64,000 nucleotides of DNA. Source: Sphingomonas sp. GTDB lineage: Bacteria > Pseudomonadota > Alphaproteobacteria > Sphingomonadales > Sphingomonadaceae. The stretch spans positions 186,001-250,000 of the forward strand of contig JAFKLY010000006.1 in the NCBI GenBank assembly GCA_017304655.1, read 5' to 3'. Position 1 is the stretch's first letter, and every line of letters begins with the position of its first letter. Made by a program: the position numbers and the translations under genes. The notes under the pieces are model-generated. The model was not told the origin of the DNA. It did no database searches and was given only the letters and a program-made list of their open reading frames with translations. Of this stretch, positions 18,140 through 27,715 are shown in pieces.

Positions 18140-19546
18140 ATGTCGCGCAATGCCATTTACATGGGGCCACGGCTCAAGCGGGTGCGCCGCGACCTAGGCC
18201 TGACCCAGGCCAACATGGCCGCGGACCTCGAAATCTCGCCATCCTATGTCGCGCTGATGGAGCGCAACCAGCGCCCGGTGACGGCGGAGTTGCTGCTCAA
18301 GCTGGCCAAGACCTATCGGATCGACATCGCCACCCTCGCCGAGGATGGCGGCGAGGACATGGCGGCCCGATTGGTGGCCGTGCTCAAGGAGCCGATCTTC
18401 GCGGATATCGATCTGCCGGCGCTCGACATTGCCGACATCGCGACCAGCTATCCCGGCTTTGCCGAAGCGCTGCTGCGCCTGCACACCGCTTATGGCGAGG
18501 AGCGGCTCCAGCTTGCCCAGCGCCGGGAAATGGGGTCGGCGGGCGCGGGCGCCGATCTTGCCATGGCCGATCCGGTGGCTGAGGCGCGCAATTTCCTCGC
18601 GGCGCGGCGCAATTGCTTCCCGCTGCTGGATGACAGTGCCGCCGCCGTGGCGGAGGAACTGCGCGGCACGGAGGCATTGGCCCGCCGGTTCGAGGATCGC
18701 CACGGGCTGCGCGTCGTCTTCGTCGATCCCGACGTCATTCTGGGCGCACAGCGCTTCCATGATCTGCATCGCCGCCAGCTCATGATCAGCCAGCGCCTCG
18801 ATCAGAGCGCGCGCCGTTTCCAGCTGGCGCTTCAGCTTGCCCTGCTGGAAGCGGGCGCGGAGATCGAGCGGTTGCTGGGCGAGGGGCAATTTTCCAGCGA
18901 CAATGCCCGCCGCATGGCTCGCCGTGCGCTCGCGGGCTATTGGGCGGCGGCGCTGCTCATGCCTTATCGGCCATTTCTGCGCGCTGCGCGGCAGGCGCGC
19001 TATGATGTCGAGGCGCTCTCGCGTGCCTTTGCGGTCAGCTTCGAGCAAGTGGCGCATCGGCTGACCACATTGCAGCGGGCGGGGGAGGAAGGCGTGCCCT
19101 TCTTCTTCATCCGGCTCGATGCCGCCGGCAATGTCTCCAAGCGGCTGGATGGCGCCGGCTTCCCCTTTGCGCGCCATGGCGGGGCCTGTCCGCTCTGGAG
19201 CGTCCATTCGGTTTTCCAGACGCCGGGGCGCATCGTCCCGCAGCGACTGGAGCTGCCGGATGGCCAGCGCTTCTTCTCGATCGCGCGGACGGTGTCTGCC
19301 GGTGGCGGTTCATGGGGCGCGCCAAGCGCAATGCGGGCCGTGGCGCTCGCGTGCGCCGAAGAGCATATGGGCGCGCTCGTTTATGGCGAGGGCGCGCAGG
19401 AACAGGTGCCGACGCCCATCGGCGTGGCCTGCCATCTGTGCCATCGCCCGCGCTGCATCGCCCGTGCCGCGCCGCCCATCGGCCGCGATCTGCGCCCGGA
19501 CGATTATCGCGACACCGGCATTCCCTTCGCCTTCGCCGCCGATTGA
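18140..19546 (+). CDS. ScfR/RamB-like XRE-family transcriptional regulator (DUF2083)
   Basis: 468 residues. An N-terminal XRE helix-turn-helix (RLKRVRRDLGLTQANMAADL, then ISPSYVALMERNQRPVTAEL) is followed by an ImmA/IrrE-like domain without an intact HExxH motif and a C-terminal DUF2083 region with the Cys-rich CHLCHRPRC. The family includes RamB of Corynebacterium, which controls aceA and aceB, and short-chain-acyl-CoA-responsive regulators of propionate and glyoxylate metabolism. Divergent placement next to aceA strongly supports regulation of that gene. Confidence 0.9.
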   Translation: MSRNAIYMGPRLKRVRRDLGLTQANMAADLEISPSYVALMERNQRPVTAELLLKLAKTYRIDIATLAEDGGEDMAARLVAVLKEPIFADIDLPALDIADIATSYPGFAEALLRLHTAYGEERLQLAQRREMGSAGAGADLAMADPVAEARNFLAARRNCFPLLDDSAAAVAEELRGTEALARRFEDRHGLRVVFVDPDVILGAQRFHDLHRRQLMISQRLDQSARRFQLALQLALLEAGAEIERLLGEGQFSSDNARRMARRALAGYWAAALLMPYRPFLRAARQARYDVEALSRAFAVSFEQVAHRLTTLQRAGEEGVPFFFIRLDAAGNVSKRLDGAGFPFARHGGACPLWSVHSVFQTPGRIVPQRLELPDGQRFFSIARTVSAGGGSWGAPSAMRAVALACAEEHMGALVYGEGAQEQVPTPIGVACHLCHRPRCIARAAPPIGRDLRPDDYRDTGIPFAFAAD

Positions 19547-19559
19547 GGCACGCGGGCGA

Positions 19560-22094
19560 TCAGAGCTGGCGCAGCGCGCTCGCCGGGCGGACGGAGAGGA
19601 GCGGCAGCGATCCGATCAGGCCGATGCCGAGGGTGAGCAACGCGCCGCCGCCCAGCGTGGCGAGAATGACGCCCCAGTCCGGCGCCCAGCCGAACTCGAA
19701 GACGCGCACGATCACGAACCAGGCCGCCGCAGTGCCGAGCAGCAGGGAAACCGCCGCCAGCATCGCCGCCAGCAGGCCATATTCCAGCGCCTGCACGCCA
19801 AGGACTTGCCCGCGCGTGGTGCCGAGCATCTTGAGCACCACGCTGTCATAGCTGCGGGTCTGCCGGGATGCGGCGATCGCCCCTACCAGCACGGCAATGC
19901 CGGCGAGGATGGTGATCGAGGCGGCGATGAGAATCGCGCTGGCCATCTGATCGAGAATGCCGCTCACCTGCTCGATCATGTCGCGGATGGCGATGACCGA
20001 CGCGCCGGGGAAGGCGCTGACGAGCGCGTTGGTCATGCCGTTTTCCCGTCCTTGCGGCATGGCGATGGTGGCGGTCAGGCTGTGGGGTGCGGCGGCAAGC
20101 GTGCTGGGGGAGAACACCATCACATAATTGAAGCCCATCGTGTCCCAGTTAATCCGCCGCAGCGAGGCGATCCGTGCCACGATCTCGCGGCCGAGCACGC
20201 TGACGATGATCTCGTCGCCAACGCCGAGGCCGAGCGCCCTGGCCTGTTCCTCGTCGAGCGAGACGAGTGGCGGGCCGCGATAGTCGGTCGGCCACCACCG
20301 GCCTGCCACCAGCTCGCTGCCTTCCGGCAAAGTCGCGCTGTAGGTGACGCCGCGCTCGCCGCGCAGGATCCAGGCGCCATCGGGCTTTTCGGCCATGTCC
20401 GCCACCCGCTGGCCGCCATAAGCGACCACCGTGCCGCGCAGGCTGGGCACGAGATTGATCTGCGCGCCAGGCGATTGGTGCGCCACCAGCGCGCGGAACG
20501 GCGCCTCGCCGGTGGAAGGCAGATCGAGCACGAACAGGCTCGGGGCGCGCTTGGGAATGGTCTTGTCGATCTCCGAGGCGAGGCTGGTTTGGATGCCGGC
20601 CAGCGTCACGAACAGCGTGAGGGCGAGGCCGAGCGCGACGACCAGCGCGCCGGTCTGCGCGCCGGGGCGGTGGAGATTGGCAAGTGCCAGGCGCAGCAGC
20701 GGGCGACGCGGGCGGGGCAGGGCGCGCGCGAGCAGGCTCACGCCCTTGCCGAGCAGCAGCAGGAGCAGCAGTACCCCGGCGGTCGCCCCCAGCACAGCGG
20801 CGGAGAACAGCGGCTCGCGGGCGGTCGCCAGCACGACCGCGATCAGGGTCAGCCCGGCGAGGCCGACCAGCATGAGCGTTCGCCGGTCGCGGGTGCGCGG
20901 CGGATCGACCAGTGCGCGGATGATCGCGGCGACAGGCTCGGTGCGGGCGCGGGCAAGCGGCGGCAGCGTGAAGATGAGCGCGACGAGCAGGCCATAAGCC
21001 GCGCTGGTCAGGAGCGGCAGCGGGTGGATGTGAAAGCCCGGCTGCACCGGCAACAGATCGCCGGCAAGCGCCACCACGACGGGCGGGATCGCCGCGCCCG
21101 CCGCCAGTCCGAGCAGGATGGCGACCGCGGCCACCGCGCCGATCTGCATCAGGTAGATGCGCTCGATGTCCGCCGCCGTGGCGCCCAGCACCTTGAGTGT
21201 CGCCAGGCTGCCGCGCCGCAGCGCCAGATAGGAGGCGACACCATTGCTCACGCCGATGCCGGCAATGATGAGTGCGGTGAGGCCGATGAGCGAGAGGAAC
21301 TGGCCCATGCGCTCAATGAAGCGATTGGTCCCCGGTGCCGCCCGCTCGCGATCCTTGAACGACCAGCCCTGCGCGGCGTAGCGCTTCTCCAGCGTTTCGC
21401 GCAGCGCGTGCGCGTCCGTGCCGGAGGGCAGCTTCAGGCGATATTTGCTCTCATAGAGGCTGCCCGGCTGGATGAGGCCGGTGCGGTGCAGACCCTCCAG
21501 CGAGACGATGGCGACCGGCCCGAGCGTGAAGCCTTCACCCACCCGGTCCGGCTCATCGGCGATCAGCGCGGCGATGGTGAAGTCGGCCCCGCCATAGCGC
21601 AGCCGATCGCCCGTGCGCACGCCGAAGCGGGCGGCAAGCGCCTTGTCGATGAGGATATGATCGGCATCGAGCGGCTTGTAGGCCGGCCCGTCGAGCGCCA
21701 GCGTGCCGTAGAGCGGGTAGAGGCTGTCCACGCCCTTGAGTTCGGTCAGCAGCGTGTCCGGGGTGCCGGGGCGTGCCGGGCCGGTGCGCCGCGCCATGGC
21801 GCGTGTACGGATCGTCTCGCTCAGCGTGCCGAGCTTGCCTAGATCCGCCTTTCCTGCCGCGTCCAGCGTGCGCTGGGTCATCGCCACTTCGATGTCGGCG
21901 CCCAATATGACCTGACCGCGCGCGCCGATTTCCTGCGTGATCGCAGCGGTGAGGCTACCGATGGCGGCGAGCGTCGCCACGCCCAGGAACAGGCAGAGGA
22001 ACAGCAGCCGCAGCCCGCGCAGGCCTGCGCTGAAATCCCGCCGTGCGATCCGCCAGGCGGCACCCCAGCCCAGCGCCGTGCCGGCTGCGCTCAT
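19560..22094 (-). CDS. ybbP: FtsX-like ABC transporter permease (YbbP type)
   Basis: 844 residues with about ten membrane helices: one near the N-terminus, a first FtsX domain (about 265-380, LSLIGLTALIIAGIGVSNGV) and a second at the C-terminus (about 720-835). Large periplasmic segments lie between. The gene overlaps the ATPase gene by four bases (ATGA at 22091-22094). The arrangement with tesA divergent from ybbA-ybbP matches the Escherichia coli locus. The cargo of this system is not established. Confidence 0.9.
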   Translation of the reverse strand: MSAAGTALGWGAAWRIARRDFSAGLRGLRLLFLCLFLGVATLAAIGSLTAAITQEIGARGQVILGADIEVAMTQRTLDAAGKADLGKLGTLSETIRTRAMARRTGPARPGTPDTLLTELKGVDSLYPLYGTLALDGPAYKPLDADHILIDKALAARFGVRTGDRLRYGGADFTIAALIADEPDRVGEGFTLGPVAIVSLEGLHRTGLIQPGSLYESKYRLKLPSGTDAHALRETLEKRYAAQGWSFKDRERAAPGTNRFIERMGQFLSLIGLTALIIAGIGVSNGVASYLALRRGSLATLKVLGATAADIERIYLMQIGAVAAVAILLGLAAGAAIPPVVVALAGDLLPVQPGFHIHPLPLLTSAAYGLLVALIFTLPPLARARTEPVAAIIRALVDPPRTRDRRTLMLVGLAGLTLIAVVLATAREPLFSAAVLGATAGVLLLLLLLGKGVSLLARALPRPRRPLLRLALANLHRPGAQTGALVVALGLALTLFVTLAGIQTSLASEIDKTIPKRAPSLFVLDLPSTGEAPFRALVAHQSPGAQINLVPSLRGTVVAYGGQRVADMAEKPDGAWILRGERGVTYSATLPEGSELVAGRWWPTDYRGPPLVSLDEEQARALGLGVGDEIIVSVLGREIVARIASLRRINWDTMGFNYVMVFSPSTLAAAPHSLTATIAMPQGRENGMTNALVSAFPGASVIAIRDMIEQVSGILDQMASAILIAASITILAGIAVLVGAIAASRQTRSYDSVVLKMLGTTRGQVLGVQALEYGLLAAMLAAVSLLLGTAAAWFVIVRVFEFGWAPDWGVILATLGGGALLTLGIGLIGSLPLLSVRPASALRQL

Positions 22095-22780
22095 GGCCGT
22101 CGCTCGCCGACGATCTGTCCGTCGCGCATCTCGACGATCCGGTCGCAGCGTTCGGCGAGGCCCGGATCGTGCGTGATGATGAGCAGGGTCGCGCCGCTCG
22201 CCTGCCGTCGCGCGAACAACAGTTCGATCACGGCGGCGCCGGTCGCGGCGTCCAGATTGCCGGTCGGCTCGTCGGCGAAGAGGATGGCCGGGCCGGGCGC
22301 GACGGCGCGGGCAATCGCCACGCGCTGCTGTTCGCCGCCGGAAAGCTGGGCGGGATAATGATCGATGCGGTGACCAAGGCCCACAGCCTCCAGCTCCGCG
22401 CGCGCCCGGGCGAAGGCGTCGGCGGACCCTGCCAGCTCCAGCGGAACCGCCACATTCTCCAGCGCGGTCATGGTCGGCAGCAGGTGGAAGGACTGGAGCA
22501 CGATGCCGATGCGCCCTCGCCGCGCCCGCGCCAGCGCGTCCTCGTCCAGCGCGCCATGGTCCGTGCCGGCGACATTCACCGTGCCGCCGCTGGCGCGCTC
22601 AAGGCCGGAGAGCACGGCCATCAGCGAGGATTTGCCCGAGCCGGAGGCGCCGAGGATCGCGAGGCTCTCGCCCGCCGCGATGTCGAGATCGATGCCTTTG
22701 AGGATGTCGACGCTGCCAAGCGAAAGGGTGACATTACGCGCGCGGATCGCGATATGGGTCTGGTCGATGGTCGCGTGCAT
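22091..22780 (-). CDS. ybbA: ABC transporter ATP-binding protein (YbbA type)
   Basis: 229 residues with Walker A (LGASGSGKSSLM), signature (LSGGEQQRVAIARAV), Walker B/D-loop (ILFADEPTGNLDAATG) and switch His (LLIITHDPGLAE). It powers the adjacent YbbP-like permease. The start at 22780 is only 16 bases from the start of the divergent esterase, so each gene's promoter must lie inside or across the other. A longer reading frame to 22936 runs antisense through the esterase and is rejected. Confidence 0.9.
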   Translation of the reverse strand: MHATIDQTHIAIRARNVTLSLGSVDILKGIDLDIAAGESLAILGASGSGKSSLMAVLSGLERASGGTVNVAGTDHGALDEDALARARRGRIGIVLQSFHLLPTMTALENVAVPLELAGSADAFARARAELEAVGLGHRIDHYPAQLSGGEQQRVAIARAVAPGPAILFADEPTGNLDAATGAAVIELLFARRQASGATLLIITHDPGLAERCDRIVEMRDGQIVGERRP

Positions 22781-22796
22781 GAACGGAGGGCACTCC

Positions 22797-23516
22797 TTGG
22801 CGCTCAACTTACTCGGATTGGGACAATATGGCGCTGCGTTGCTGCTTGTCCAACTGGCGATTGCCTGTTCGCCCGCGGCGCCCGAGCAGGGCAATGCCGC
22901 CACGCCGGTCAATGTCACGCAGGCGACGCCCGCCAACGCCGCGCAACTGGCCCCGGCGCGCCTGATCGTGGCGTTCGGGGACAGCCTCTATGCGGGCTAT
23001 GGGCTGGAAGCCGGCGAGGGGCTTGCACCGGTGCTGGAGCGCGATCTCAAGACCAGCGGGGTCGAAGCGCAGGTCATCAATGCCGGCGTTTCCGGCGATA
23101 CCAGCCAGGAGGGGCGCGACCGGCTCGGTTTCGTTCTCGACGGGCTGGCGCGCAAGCCGGATCTCGTGATCGTCGGCCTGGGCGGCAATGACATGCTACG
23201 TGGCCTCCCGCCCAAGGCGACGCACGATAATCTCGATGCGATCCTGGCCGAACTCAAGCGTCGCGGCATTCCCGCCATGCTGACCGGGATGCTCGCCGCG
23301 CCCAATCTCGGGCCGGATTATGCCGCTGCCTTCAACCGCATCTATCCCGATCTCGCCAAGGCCTATGGCGTGCCGCTCTATCCCTTCTTCCTCGATGGGG
23401 TCGTCGGCCAGCGGGCGCTGATGCTGCCCGACAACATCCACCCCAATGCGCAGGGCATTGGCATCATCGCCGGTCGGCTCGCGCCGCGCGTGGCAGAGCA
23501 GATCGCGACGGAGTAA
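22797..23516 (+). CDS. tesA: TesA-like multifunctional arylesterase / acyl-CoA thioesterase (SGNH, GDSL)
   Basis: 239 residues from a TTG start at 22797, which follows GGAGGG by six bases; an in-frame ATG at 22779 lacks such a site. An N-terminal hydrophobic segment ends in LAIAC, a possible lipobox or signal-peptidase site. SGNH blocks are intact: AFGDSLYAGYG (Ser), GVSGDTS (Gly), GLGGNDMLRG (Asn), and DNIHPNAQG (Asp-His). It hydrolyses esters or acyl thioesters in the periplasm. The tesA-ybbA-ybbP arrangement matches other Proteobacteria. Confidence 0.9.
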   Translation: MALNLLGLGQYGAALLLVQLAIACSPAAPEQGNAATPVNVTQATPANAAQLAPARLIVAFGDSLYAGYGLEAGEGLAPVLERDLKTSGVEAQVINAGVSGDTSQEGRDRLGFVLDGLARKPDLVIVGLGGNDMLRGLPPKATHDNLDAILAELKRRGIPAMLTGMLAAPNLGPDYAAAFNRIYPDLAKAYGVPLYPFFLDGVVGQRALMLPDNIHPNAQGIGIIAGRLAPRVAEQIATE

Positions 23517-23671
23517 GCGTGGCGAAGGCGGGCGAGCCACACCGCCAATTTTATGATACTCTGCCCAAAATCGAGAAGAAATTGTGCACTGCCGCAGAGC
23601 GTTGCGCTGGATCAAGGCGTGTTGCGCGCGTCGGTGCGAGGGATCGCGCCATCAAGCAAATGGAGGTTTCC

Positions 23672-24187
23672 ATGAATGCTGCCACGATGATTCGCCTCAA
23701 AACCCGCTCCGGTCTGGAGCTTGATGCTCGGCCGGCGACACCGGATGACGAGCCGGCCCTTGCCGCGCTGTTCGATGAAGTGAGCGATGAGGATCGCCGC
23801 TTTCGTTTTCTCTCCGCCAGCCGCCATGTGAGCCATGAGCAGCTTGCCCCGCTCGTCGAGGCCGATCACCAGACGAGCGAAAGCTATCTCGCCTTCGATG
23901 CCGCGACCGGCCTGCTCATCGCCTCCGGCCTCTTCGCCTGTGACGCGGCGATGGACACGGCCGAGGTCGCCGTCTCGGTCCGCAAGGATTATCGCGCCAA
24001 GGGCGTGGGCTGGGCATTGCTCGATCTGCTGGCCGAGGAGGCTGCCCGGCGCGGCGCGCGGCGCGTCATCTCCATCGAGAGCCGCGAAAATCACGCCGCG
24101 ATCGAGCTTGAGCGCGAGAAGGGCTTTGTGCCCGAGCCGTGCGAGGACGATCCGGGCGTCGTCATTCTCTCGCGCACGTTCCGCTAG
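23672..24187 (+). CDS. GNAT-family N-acetyltransferase
   Basis: 171 residues from the ATG at 23672, preceded by TGGAGG. The acetyl-CoA-binding motif A is present (VAVSVRKDYRAKGVGWALLD with the RxxGxG-type loop YRAKGVG), followed by SRENHAAIELEREKGF, typical of the fold's C-terminal half. The beginning (RPATPDDEPALAALF) resembles acetyltransferase domains fused to acyl-CoA synthetases or stand-alone protein acetyltransferases. The substrate is unknown. Confidence 0.88.
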   Translation: MNAATMIRLKTRSGLELDARPATPDDEPALAALFDEVSDEDRRFRFLSASRHVSHEQLAPLVEADHQTSESYLAFDAATGLLIASGLFACDAAMDTAEVAVSVRKDYRAKGVGWALLDLLAEEAARRGARRVISIESRENHAAIELEREKGFVPEPCEDDPGVVILSRTFR

Positions 24188-24320
24188 CGGCCGCGTGGCC
24201 TGATGGTCGCCGGGCGCTCCTGGCGCTCGGGTCCCAGCCTGCTGTCAAGCGATCCTGCCAGTCTGTGCAAGTGGGGCCAATTCCGTTGGTCCACACAGAG
24301 CCCGACTCCGGGGAGGCAGG

Positions 24321-25184
24321 ATGGGCGAGACCGAATTCAGACGACATGGCGGATCGGACGCGCCGATTGTCGATAGCCATGCCCATGTCTTCCTGCGTGA
24401 CATGCCGGTCACGCGCGAAGCGTGGACGCAGATCGACTACGACTTTCCGGCCGAGGATCTGCTAGCGCAGATGGATGCACATGGCGTCCATTTCGGCGTC
24501 ATTTCCGGCATCAGCCTCTCGGGCTTCTACAATGATTACATGATCCGCTGCCTGCGCCGCTATCGCCGGCTGCGCGGCACGGCCATCGTCGCGCCGACGA
24601 CGAATCTCTATGCGCTGGAGAAGATGCGGGACGACGGCATCGTCGGCATCCGCCTCCAGCTCGCCCGGCAGGAGCAGCTCCCGGATTTCCGCAGCGACGA
24701 TTATCGCATCCTGTTCCGCCGGGTGCGCGATCTGGGCTGGCATGTCCATGTCGCCATCGAGGGACCGTTGCTGCGCCCGGTGCTCGACGCACTGCTGGAG
24801 GTTGGCGTCAATACAGTGGTCGACCATTTCGGTCACCCCGATCCGGCCGCGCCGCTGGCCTGTGATGGGTTCGACGCGATCCTGCGTGCGGTCGATCGAG
24901 GCCATGTCTGGGTCAAGCTGTCAGGCGGCTTCCGTCTGCCCGGCACCGATGCCTGGCGCAGCGATCCGGACGGCGACCTGGAAGCGATCGCGGCTCTGGT
25001 TGCGCGGGAGCTGATCGTGCGGGTCGGCCCGGATCGGCTGTTGTGGGGCAGCGACGCGCCATTCGTCGGCTATGAGCGGCGCGTGACCTACGATTCGGTG
25101 CTGCGGAGCTTCCGCAACTGGGTGCCCGATCCGGCCGTGCGCGCCGATATCTCCCGCACGGCGCTGCGGTTGTATTTCAACTGA
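24321..25184 (+). CDS. Amidohydrolase family 2 protein, 2-pyrone-4,6-dicarboxylate lactonase (LigI)-like
   Basis: 287 residues; the ATG follows GGGGAGGCAGG. TIM-barrel metal or substrate residues are visible in VDSHAHVF near residue 17, in VDHFGHPD and in LLWGSDAPF near the end. The order of segments (IVGIRLQLAR, DLGWHVHVAIEG, WVKLSGGF) matches the COG3618 group that contains LigI, which opens the pyrone ring in the protocatechuate 4,5-cleavage pathway. It could be a different lactonase; motif agreement is at family level only. Confidence 0.82.
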   Translation: MGETEFRRHGGSDAPIVDSHAHVFLRDMPVTREAWTQIDYDFPAEDLLAQMDAHGVHFGVISGISLSGFYNDYMIRCLRRYRRLRGTAIVAPTTNLYALEKMRDDGIVGIRLQLARQEQLPDFRSDDYRILFRRVRDLGWHVHVAIEGPLLRPVLDALLEVGVNTVVDHFGHPDPAAPLACDGFDAILRAVDRGHVWVKLSGGFRLPGTDAWRSDPDGDLEAIAALVARELIVRVGPDRLLWGSDAPFVGYERRVTYDSVLRSFRNWVPDPAVRADISRTALRLYFN

Positions 25185-25209
25185 CCCGTCTGGCCGGCGT
25201 CGCCGCAGA

Positions 25210-26055
25210 TCAGGCCAGCAGGCCGAGCGCGGCCAGGTCCGCCAGGTTGTCGATCACGCGGTGCGGGCGGCGTTCGTCAGGCTGCGCGGCCCATTCGGCG
25301 GCAGAGGTGGTGCCGGTCGTCACGCCGATGCCCATCGCGCCGCCGGCCCGTGCCATCTCCGTCTCCACCTTCGGATCGTCGCCCACCACGACGATGTCCG
25401 TCACCGGCACGCCGAGCTTGGCCGCCACGAAATGCATGGCGTGGAGCGAGGGCTTGCCAGTCACTTCCGGCTCCTGCCCGGTCACGCGCGCAATGGCGCC
25501 GCCGATCGCGCAGCTATAGCCGAAGGCGCGGCCGCTCCGTGAGGCGAAGAAGGGCACGTCCGATGCCGAAAACAAGCCCGCGCCGCCGAGCACGGCCTCG
25601 CAGGCGGCGTGAATGTCTGCCATGCCGCACTCGGGGTGCCACGCGACATAGACTGCATCCGCACTCGTCGCGCCGTCCTCGCCGGGGCGCACGGTGGCGA
25701 TCCCTTCCCCGGCCAGCGCATCCACAACGCCCTGCGTGCCGAGCACCAGCACCCGGCCAAAGCCGCGCTCACGGAACACATGGCCGGCGACGCTGTTGGG
25801 CGTGAAGAGATGCGTATCCGGGATGGGCAGGCCGAGCGCGCGCAGGCGCGGCCCCTGCTGCGCGGCAGGGTAAGCGCTGCCATTGGTCAGCGCCAGAAAG
25901 GGCGTGTCGCGATCCTGCAAATGGGTGAGCAATTCCACCGCGCCGGGCAGGAGCTGATAGCCGCCCAGCGCCTTGTCGCTGAGGATCAGCGTGCCATCGA
26001 GATCGAACATGAAGCCACGCGCGGGGCGCAGGCTCTCGGTGAAGGGGGCAGTCAT
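25210..26055 (-). CDS. HAD-superfamily (class IIA, NagD-like) phosphatase of the acv/hpe-type operon
   Basis: 281 residues from ATG 26055. Motif I is FMFDLDGTLILSD (nucleophile Asp in DLDGT), motif II lies in LALTNGSAYP, and motif III/IV in IVVVGDDPKVETEMARAGG. Class IIA enzymes are small-molecule phosphatases. It is the last gene of the six-gene operon after a dikinase and a biotin-dependent carboxylase. In the SYK-6 acetovanillone system a phosphatase (AcvF) belongs to the same gene set, so removal of phosphate from the carboxylated phenyl phosphate is the likely role. A 116-bp repeat element separates it from the carboxyltransferase gene. Confidence 0.85.
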   Translation of the reverse strand: MTAPFTESLRPARGFMFDLDGTLILSDKALGGYQLLPGAVELLTHLQDRDTPFLALTNGSAYPAAQQGPRLRALGLPIPDTHLFTPNSVAGHVFRERGFGRVLVLGTQGVVDALAGEGIATVRPGEDGATSADAVYVAWHPECGMADIHAACEAVLGGAGLFSASDVPFFASRSGRAFGYSCAIGGAIARVTGQEPEVTGKPSLHAMHFVAAKLGVPVTDIVVVGDDPKVETEMARAGGAMGIGVTTGTTSAAEWAAQPDERRPHRVIDNLADLAALGLLA

Positions 26056-26080
26056 GGGGGGCAAGGCCTTCTTGTTGTTC

Positions 26081-26196
26081 GCCCCTCCTCTTCAGAGGAG
26101 GGGAAGGGGGTGGTGGCGATGCGGGGCATCGCTCGCGAAGCGATTGATCGGTGGCGTCCAGCACCACCCCAACCCCTCCTTTGAAGAGGAGGGGGT
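26081..26196. repeat. Palindromic intergenic repeat, family A, copy 1
   Basis: Both ends carry CCCCTCCTCT/AGAGGAGGGG mini-palindromes, and the two ends are inverted copies of each other (GGGGGTGGTGG near the left end, CACCACCCC near the right), giving a long imperfect hairpin of about 116 bp. The centre differs from copy 2. It lies between the phosphatase and carboxyltransferase genes. The layout is that of a REP/MITE-like element without coding capacity. Confidence 0.8.
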
Positions 26197-26212
26197 TGCT
26201 TGATGATGCGCC

Positions 26213-27679
26213 TCAGCCAAAACGTTCCAGCTCCAGCTTGAAGCCGGCTTTCTCGACGCTCACACGCGTGACGTCCGTCCGGGCGAGGAACTGGCGGATG
26301 AGGTCCATGGCCGGGCGGAGCGTCGGATCGTAGGCGCGTGGCGCCGGGCCGGCGGCCGTCATCGCGTCCACCTGTCCGGCCGGCATCGTTGCGCGCAGCA
26401 GGAATTCCTCGTCGGACAGCGTGGGGCCGATGCGCTGGCGCAGTGTCGCAAGGTCGGCCATGCCCGGCTCGGCGTCCAGCTCCTTCGTGCGGGGCAGGGC
26501 CATGATCCTGTCGAGCACGTCGGGCGCGATCGGTTGGTTGGGCCGGCCGAACTTGCCCAGCGCATAGCGGATCACTTCGTCGGGGATCACGGCGTAGCGC
26601 TCGCTGCCGGTCACGTTCATCACCGCCTGCGTCATCACCATCTGCGCAAAGGGGGTCATGACGATCGGCCAGCCCAGCTCCTCGCGCACCCGGCCCAGTT
26701 CCTCGACCACGGCGCCTTCAAGGTGCGAGACGCGATGATCGGCGAGGTGACGGCGCATCGTGCCGACCATGCCCCCCGGGAGCTGATGCTGGAGATAGGC
26801 GGCGTCGAACGGCATCGGCGCGCCCGTCGGCAGACCTTCCGCCTGCGCCAGTGCCGTGAAGTAGCGTCCGGCCTCCGCCAGCGCCTCATCGTCGATGTCG
26901 ACGCTGTGGCCGAGCGCCCGCAGGTTCGCGACCACGCGCTCCAGCGGCGGATTGGATGTGCCGTCGCCCAGCCCGCCACTGGCGCCTTGCAGCGTTTCCA
27001 CGCCCAGCCCGGCGGCTTCATAATAGCTCTGCTCGCCCAGGCCGATGGTGCAATGCGCGTGGAGTTCGAGCGGCTTGTCGCCCATGACGGCGAGCACCGC
27101 GGGGATTAGGGTCCGCGCCCGCGTAGGGCTGAGCAGGCCGCCGGGGTCCTTGATGTACAGTGCGTCGATATCCGGGCTGGCCGCCATCCTTGCCGCCGCT
27201 GCCGCATAATGCGCGTCGTCATGGATCGGGCTGAGCGTGAAGACCAGCGCGCCGACGACATAGGCGTCGCCATCCCCCTTGATCATCCGCGCGACCTCCA
27301 CATTCGCATCGGCATCGTTCATCGGGTCGGCGAGCGCGAAGCGGCCGATGCCGTTCTTCATCAGCGTGCGGAAGGCGAGCGCCATGAAGTCCGGGGAGGC
27401 GGTCTCCCAGGCGATGAAGCGGAAGCCGGTGGAGAGGAATTGCAGCGGCGTGGTGGGCATCGCCTGCTTCATCAGCCGGATGCGCTCCCAAGGGTCCTCC
27501 TGCTTGTAGCGCACGGCCACGCCCATATGCGTGGAGGTGGTGAAGTCGATCGCCTTGAAGCCAACCCGCTCCAGCACCGGAGCGATGGAGAGCGTGCGGG
27601 CGGTATCGACGCCGAGCGCGGCCCACAGGCACTGGTTGCCGTCGCGCAGCGAGGTTTCGACGAGCTTGATGTCGGCCAT
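26213..27679 (-). CDS. Carboxyltransferase subunit of a biotin-dependent carboxylase (PycB/OadA-like)
   Basis: 488 residues. The HMGL-like TIM barrel begins with ETSLRDGNQCLWA, giving the Arg-Asp metal site, and has DFTTSTHMGVAVRY, YIKDPGGLLSPTRA (catalytic Lys region) and LELHAHCTIGLGE (metal His-x-His). The last 20 residues (VEKAGFKLELERFG) resemble the N-terminus of the carrier protein encoded upstream, perhaps a docking segment. The enzyme would transfer carboxyl from carboxybiotin to an organic acceptor. With the dikinase and carrier genes around it, carboxylation of an aryl methyl ketone is the best guess; pyruvate or a similar keto acid is the alternative. Confidence 0.9.
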   Translation of the reverse strand: MADIKLVETSLRDGNQCLWAALGVDTARTLSIAPVLERVGFKAIDFTTSTHMGVAVRYKQEDPWERIRLMKQAMPTTPLQFLSTGFRFIAWETASPDFMALAFRTLMKNGIGRFALADPMNDADANVEVARMIKGDGDAYVVGALVFTLSPIHDDAHYAAAAARMAASPDIDALYIKDPGGLLSPTRARTLIPAVLAVMGDKPLELHAHCTIGLGEQSYYEAAGLGVETLQGASGGLGDGTSNPPLERVVANLRALGHSVDIDDEALAEAGRYFTALAQAEGLPTGAPMPFDAAYLQHQLPGGMVGTMRRHLADHRVSHLEGAVVEELGRVREELGWPIVMTPFAQMVMTQAVMNVTGSERYAVIPDEVIRYALGKFGRPNQPIAPDVLDRIMALPRTKELDAEPGMADLATLRQRIGPTLSDEEFLLRATMPAGQVDAMTAAGPAPRAYDPTLRPAMDLIRQFLARTDVTRVSVEKAGFKLELERFG

Positions 27680-27715
27680 TGGTTTCAGACCTGTCCTGTC
27701 TTTTCTTCACTCATT

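Noticed and set aside
19119..21842. 907-residue open frame overlapping the ScfR-like gene and antisense to ybbP
   Set aside because: Low-complexity Arg/Asp/Gln/Ala composition, no ribosome binding site, and it is covered by two genes with strong motif evidence.
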